From: Cryptomeria japonica
Taxonomy: Eukaryota; Streptophyta; Pinopsida; Cupressales; Cupressaceae
NCBI RefSeq assembly: GCF_030272615.1
Contig: NC_081408.1
Coordinates: 311,197,118 to 311,261,117 of the forward strand
Length of the DNA: 64,000 nt
Reading direction: 5' to 3'
The position numbers and the translations under genes are program-made. Below are positions 59,036-64,000 of this stretch, piece after piece. Position 1 is the stretch's first letter. The number at the start of each line of letters is the position of its first letter. The notes beneath the pieces were generated by a model that saw only the letters and a list, made by a program, of their open reading frames with translations, was not told the DNA's origin and did no database searches.

Positions 59036-59619
59036 AGTGATCCTAGAGAAAATCATGAGAGTGCAATGAAGAGGATTTTTAGATACTTACAAGGTACATC
59101 AAAATATGGTTTGTGGTACCCAAGGATGATGACTTTACTTTATGTGTATATACAGATGTTGATTGGGTTGGAGATATTGATGACCAGAAGAGCACATCTG
59201 GTGGAGCTTTCTTTCTTGAAAAGAAACTTCTTTCATGGATCAGCAAGATGCAGTCATGTACCTCTTTATCTACTGCTGAAGCTGAGTATGTTGTTGTTGC
59301 TACTAACTGTACACAGGTTCTATGGATGAAGAAAATATTGAAGGATATAAAGGTAGATTGTAATGAACTAATAGTTATTCACTGTGATAACTCTGCTACT
59401 ATTGATATATCAAAGAATTCCGTATTTCATTCTAAGACAAAGCACATATCTATCAAGTACAACTTTTTGAAGGAAAAGGTGGAAGAAAATGAAGTTAGGT
59501 TGGTTTATGTTAACACTAAAGAGAATATTGCAGATATTTTCACTAAAACTTTGCCTAAAGAATCATTTGAGTACTTGATAGAAAGGTTAGGGGTTTCTGC
59601 CCCTCCGATAGAGAATTGA
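59036..59619 (+). pseudogene. Element B RNase H
   Basis: After a frameshift near 59125 the frame is open for 168 codons. It shows Y-T-D-V-D-W-V-G-D, K-S-T-S-G-G-A-F-F, S-T-A-E-A-E-Y, H-C-D-N-S-A-T and K-H-I-S-I-K-Y-N-F, so all RNase H blocks are present. It ends with the usual D-I-F-T-K-T-L-P tail and TGA at 59617. It is the most complete copia RNase H here. Confidence 0.88.
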
Positions 59620-59698
59620 TTGATTCTTTTTGGCATCAGTCTGATATGCATTATCAGAGATACCACTCATTTTGGATAGATGTAGGGATGCTACTACT

Positions 59699-60025
59699 CA
59701 GGGGGAGTAGTTAGCTTTGTGTTTTAGTGGTTTATCTTTTTGCTTTGATATTTATGTCAGATTTTTGGCATTGATGTTAAAGGGGGAGAGATATAGATGT
59801 GAAAAAAAAAACTTAAGGAGTTGTATATGTTAGGGGGAGAGATAATTCAGATCTTTAAAGAGATATTATTCACAGGGGGAGTTTGGTCTTTGTTTCAGAC
59901 CTTCATTGCTATATATTTGAGTGGGAGATTGTTGGTTGTCTTCCATTGGGGGAGACTTGTTTGGCATTTCTTGGTCTTATATATTTTTTACATCTAGTGT
60001 TGGCATCAATGACAAAGGGGGAGAT
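59699..60025 (+). other. Element B multiple polypurine tracts
   Basis: Six G-rich purine runs occur in 330 bases: 59701-59707, 59779-59791, 59832-59842, 59874-59881, 59948-59954 and 60014-60024. Two share the frame ttggcat(t/c)(g/a)atg(t/a)(t/c)aaagggggaga. The last abuts the 3' LTR and is the functional tract by position. No protein is encoded. Confidence 0.85.
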
Positions 60026-61246
60026 TGTTGCCAATTTGGTGGAATTGATTATGTGTTTCATTGATGTTTTGTCATTAATGTCAACACTAGTTGTTTTGGT
60101 TTCTTTATTGGTATCCTTATGATCTTGGTAGGTTGTTTGGTTTCTTGTTGGATTAAATCATGATGCTCTAGTATGCTTCAGTATGTTTGGCTTTTGGAAT
60201 TGGCTTACTCATCCTACTCTAATTCAAGCTTAGTCATTTGGTTTTGATTTTGTGATTTGATGCTTTCCTATATGCTGGCAAGCTTGGTTTGTTGTTCCCG
60301 CGAGGTTTTCACTGGCAGAGCTTTTGATGAAGATCTTTGATGATATGCATAAGTGGTGTTGGTGCAGCTTCTGGTGGAGATTCAAGATGTTGATGGTGAT
60401 CATGATCGAGCTTTGGTAGATGGAGATCATTGCTTTAGTGTGTGGACCTATATTGGATCCCGATTGATCTAGGTTATGGACCAACTTAATGTAACGTGTG
60501 GATTAGACCTATCGATGTATTTCTAGGATTTATTATGTGTTGGATATTATTTGTTTGGTCTAAAGCCGACATGTTTTGTAATTATGTAATTGGTTTATTG
60601 TCTAGTGGCTAACCTGATTGTTTATGGTTGAGGATTTATATATATATGATGTAAGATCTCATTGCAAATCATCATGGTATATGGTCAGGGAATGAGATAT
60701 AAATATGTAATGTGTGATTAATGTAATATCATTCAGTCAGAGGATTTGGTCAATCATTGGAGATCAAGCTGGGTTTATGTAAGAGGATTTATTCCTTCAG
60801 TATTGAGCTTAACCAGAACTGTACTCAGACATAGGAGATGTCATCTTTTCAGTTCATTCATTCTTTCGGATTATAGTCTAGATTTCTATGTAGTCAGTGA
60901 GACCCCTTTTATGATGAGCAGTGTGCTCTAGGCTATTGGCCTTCCTATAAGTGCAGGCCCCTCAATTGTAATTCACATACTTATTGCTGAAGTATATTCT
61001 AACTATGGGTAGGCTTCCCATCGTGGTTTTTCCCTTTACTAGGTTTTCCACATATAAATCTTGGTGTCATGTGGATGGTATTTATTCTGTGATTATTGTT
61101 TATTCTTAATTGGTGTAACTACTATTCCGGTATTAATGTTTTGGGTTCCGTTATTAAGGTTTTAATTGCTAAATGTTCTGGTAATCTATGACAACTGATT
61201 CACCCCCTCCTCTCAGTTGTCTTCCAGTTATTTGAACTGTCTAAAA
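60026..61246 (+). repeat. Element B 3' LTR (1,221 bp)
   Basis: It pairs with 15578-16815, starts tgttgccaatttgg after the polypurine tract and ends ...gaactgtctaaaa next to ACGTA, after which the gag of X resumes. Confidence 0.9.
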
Positions 61247-61251
61247 ACGTA

Positions 61252-62130
61252 TGGGTTCTCAATTTTGGCAACATGTTACTACAAAATATGTATCTCCTAC
61301 TGGTCCTCTAACTCTAGGTCAACTTAAGGAGAAGCAGGAAAATAATCAAGCACTGGAAGCTAGTGTAAGTGCACTGTTTGATACCGAATACATTGATGTA
61401 TATGGATTAGAAACTGCATTTGAAGTTTGGGGGAAATTTGAACTAATATATGGTGGTGACAAAAATGTTCAAAAAGCTAAGGAAGAGAGTCTTAGAGGTA
61501 AATTTGATGATATGAGAATGGTAGAAGGTGAAAATATAGCTTAGTATGGACACAGAATTAAATAGGTTATCAGTGGTATTAAAAGTGTTGGAGGAAAGAT
61601 TGAAGATGACACTATTGTAAGTAAGATGTTAAGAACTCTTTTACTCACCTATGCTATAAGAGTTTCTCCTATTCAAGAGTTAAGGTCAGTATGTAGTGAT
61701 AAAGTTGTTGTTGATTCTCTTATTGGTAAACTGACTACATTTGAATTAAATAATTTTGATAACAGTATTTCTAAGACATCTGAATCATCTTTTAAACATA
61801 TGTAACCTATACACCTGTAAGAAAAGGGCAAGATGTATGTCATAGTTATGATTGTAGATCTAGTCATGGTGGTAGTAGAAGAAATAATGATGATGAAGAT
61901 CATCTGATGGAGTTTGAAGCTCTTCTAGCTAAGAGACTTCCAAGAGGCACTGGTAAATATAAAGGTAAACTACCTCTTAAGTGTTTCTCTTGCAATAAAA
62001 CTGGACATATTGCTGCAAATTGCCCTAATAGTGATAGTAAGGAGAAGTTTAGGAAATATAAAGGAAAATGGAAGAAACAATGCTATGTTGCAGTTGATGA
62101 AGGTGTGACAGATGAGGAATCAAAAGATGA
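61252..62130 (+). pseudogene. Element X gag, main part (broken)
   Basis: The frame opens M-G-S-Q-F-W-Q-H and includes L-E-A-S-V-S-A-L-F and A-F-E-V-W-G-K-F. A TAG is at about 61542, others near 61564 and 61804. The knuckle C-F-S-C-N-K-T-G-H-I-A-A-N-C at about 61981-62022 is intact and lies in a long open frame (61907-62914). Confidence 0.82.
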
Positions 62131-62560
62131 TGACAATGAGGATATTGTCTTTGTTGCTATGATGGAAGATCTAACTGATGAAAAGGCTTTGGTATCTCAG
62201 TTGGACTCTAGTGATGAGTGGATAATAGATATTGGTTGTTCACATCACATGACCAATGATAAGAATAAATTCATATCCTTTGAAGAGTTTGATGGTGGTG
62301 CGGTAAGATCTGGTAATAACTTGCCCTGCATGGTAAAAGGTAAAGGATCTATTTCACTGAATGGTAAGAGTAATGCAGATGATATTTATTTGGTTGAAGG
62401 ATTAAAATATAACTTGCTGAGTGTTGAACAACTAAATGATAAAGGATATCATCTCGAGTTTAAAAAAGGAGTGTGCAGGATCATGGGATGCAATGGAGAT
62501 TTGATTGCTACTGGTAAATATACTAGAGGTAATCTTTTTCATCTGAATGCTAATTTGAAT
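62131..62560 (+). pseudogene. Element X protease region (open)
   Basis: W-I-I-D-I-G-C-S-H-H-M-T at about 62218-62255 has Ile in place of Ser in the D-S-G triad. Y-N-L-L-S-V near 62410 follows. No stop interrupts it. Confidence 0.8.
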
Positions 62561-63440
62561 AGTCATTTGGTGGCTAAAATTGAAGATATTTGGCTGTGGC
62601 ACAAAAGGTTTTGCCATGTCAACTTTGATAATTTAATAAAGGTCAGAAAATCAAGTATGGTGAGAGGTATTCCCCAACTTGTTAAACAGGATAATGTGTT
62701 ATGCAAAGATTGTCAGATGGGTAAGATGAATTCAACATCTTTTAAGAGTAAATCTTTTTCTTCAGATCATATTCTTGTTTTAGTGCATACTAATCTATGT
62801 GGTCTTATGAGGACTAGAATTTTTTATGGTGATGTGTATTTTATGATTTTCATTGATGATTTTTCAAGGATGATGTGGGTAACTTTCTTGAAGGAGAAAA
62901 TCAGAGGCATTTAGAAAATTCAAGATCTTTAAAGCCCTAGTTGTAAAGGAAACCAACAAGAATCTGAAGTGCTCAAGATGTGACTAGGGTGGAAAATTTA
63001 CTTCTGATGAGTTTACTAGGTATTTTGAAGAACATGGAATAAAGAGACAAATGTCAGTACCTAGGACTCCACAACAGAATGGCATTGCATAGAGGAGAAA
63101 CAGAACAATAGTGGAAGCTGCTAGAACAATGATGATACAAGGAGTTGTTTCAAAAATGTTTTGGAGAGAAGCAGTTAGCACTTATGTTTATACTTTGAAC
63201 TAGGTTCTTATGAAGAAAGGTAATGATAAAATGCCTTATGAACTTTGGCATGGTAAGACTCCTAATGTCAGCTACTATAAAGTTTTTGGTAGTAGATGTT
63301 TTATTAAGAAAGATGATTTTACTAGAAAGTTTGATGTGAAGAGTGATGAAGGGATATTTCTTGGATATTCTACCAAGAGTAAATCATTCAAATGTTATAA
63401 TAAAATGACAAACAAAATAGTTGAGTGTGAATGTTAAAAT
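62561..63440 (+). pseudogene. Element X integrase (broken)
   Basis: The pre-integrase zinc part (W-L-W-H-K-R-F-C-H ... C-K-D-C-Q-M-G-K) is at 62590-62730. The core has H-T-N-L-C-G where H-T-D-L-C-G is expected, so the first catalytic Asp is Asn. A frameshift lies near 62905. R-C-D is followed by a TAG in the second block (about 62984), and the third block has TAG where Glu should be (about 63090). The tail G-S-R-C-F-I-K-K-D is at about 63288. Confidence 0.83.
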
Positions 63441-64000
63441 TGATGAATTTTTTGACAAACCTGAGGAGTCCAGTAGATCTAAGCCTACTGATGATAAAGA
63501 AATATGTGTATATTGAACCAGAACTATAGAAGGAAGATGAGCAGAGAAATGTAGAAATAGGAGCTCAACCAGTAAGCAATGAAGGAGATGATGAACATGA
63601 AGCAAAAAGCATTGCACCAAAAATGGTAATCCCAAGAAATGTAAGGCTAAATCATTCAAAAGACAAGATTATAGGTGACAAGAACTTTGGTGTGCAGACG
63701 AAGAAAAATCAAAGAGAATTCTTGTTTGATTTCAACTATTGAGATAAAGAATGATAGAGAAGCTATGAAAGATGAAGACTAGTTGAATGCAATAAATGAA
63801 GAACTTGACCAGATTGAGAAGAGCAATACATGGTCTCTTGTTCCTAGACCAGAAGACAAAAATGTTATTGGGACAAAATGGGTATTCAAAAACAAATTAA
63901 TGAGGAAGGTGAAGTTGTTAGAAACAAGGCGAGGTTGGTCTGCACAGGGTATACACCAGAATAAGGTGAAGACTATGGTGAAACCTTTGCACTGGTGGCA
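63441..64000 (+). pseudogene. Element X linker and start of RT, cut by the window end
   Basis: Acidic linker, then L-D-Q-I-E-K-S-N-T-W-S-L-V-P-R-P near 63810 and V-I-G-T-K-W-V-F near 63863, the start of copia RT. Single-base shifts occur near 63700 and 63895 and a stop near 63780. The rest of X lies beyond base 64000. Confidence 0.8.

Larger units (their letters stand above)
15578..61246 (+). mobile_element. Element B: copia retrotransposon split by the C nest
   Basis: Its LTRs are 15578-16815 and 60026-61246. The internal region is in two pieces, 16816-20163 and 58700-60025, separated by element C. The target duplication is AGGTA on the left (15573-15577) and ACGTA on the right (61247-61251), a four-of-five match. 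Gag, protease, integrase, RT and RNase H occur in copia order. B is inserted in the gag of X. It closely resembles D, which lies in the opposite orientation. Confidence 0.9.
13993..64000 (+). mobile_element. Element X: copia retrotransposon split by B, runs off the window
   Basis: The 5' LTR (13993-15442), primer site and first codons of gag (to 15577) are followed, after the whole of B, by the rest of gag, protease, integrase and the start of RT (61247-64000). The reading across the B insertion is coherent for a copia gag: E-N-Y-T-I-W-K-D before it and M-G-S-Q-F-W after it. X is inserted in the RT of G2. Its 3' LTR lies beyond base 64000. Confidence 0.85.

Overview
This 64 kb window is repeat-derived plant nuclear DNA. 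I find no host gene, tRNA or rRNA gene. Almost every base belongs to LTR retrotransposons of the Ty3/gypsy and Ty1/copia superfamilies, stacked inside one another. Plant features are tRNA-iMet primer sites (tggtatcagagc), chromodomain gypsy elements (chromoviruses), a Tat/Ogre-like gypsy element with two RNase H domains, and copia elements with several polypurine tracts. The density and decay suggest a seed plant with a very large genome, possibly a gymnosperm; the species cannot be read from the sequence.

Layout. Bases 1-1736 hold old copia remnants, AT-rich sequence with no recognisable feature, and a GA-rich tract. A degraded chromovirus, G2 (minus strand), runs from its split 3' LTR (1737-2267 plus about 11407-11683) to its RT at 13992. 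Chromovirus A (minus, 2268-11401, target-site duplication AGGTC) is inserted in G2's 3' LTR and carries a roughly 1.43 kb solo copia LTR (9323-10754) in its own 5' LTR. Copia element X (plus, 13993 to beyond 64000) is inserted in G2's RT.

A nest then follows: copia B (plus, 15578-61246) lies in X's gag; copia C (minus, 20164-58694, duplication AAGAT) in B's RT; copia D (minus, 21453-51502, duplication GGCTC/GTCTC) in C's 3' LTR; gypsy E (minus, 25166-48963, duplication AAATG) in D's pol; and element F (plus, 34644-41405, duplication CCATT) in E's gag-pro region. G2, X, B, C, D, E and F therefore form a seven-layer series whose order gives relative ages, with F the youngest.

The unusual parts are E and F. 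E has LTRs of about 5-6 kb. Each holds a long protein-coding frame unrelated to gag-pol and, upstream of it, an array of 16 dyad-symmetric units (core GACTTTAAAGTC) whose arms vary together. E also has an extra RNase H between protease and RT. F has proper LTRs, PBS and PPT but no RT, integrase or protease; it encodes a coiled-coil/four-zinc-knuckle protein and a second, roughly 1,100-codon frame. F's second frame looks distantly related to the frame in E's LTR. All frames are damaged by stops and frameshifts, many of them C-to-T/G-to-A changes as expected from methylation-driven decay.
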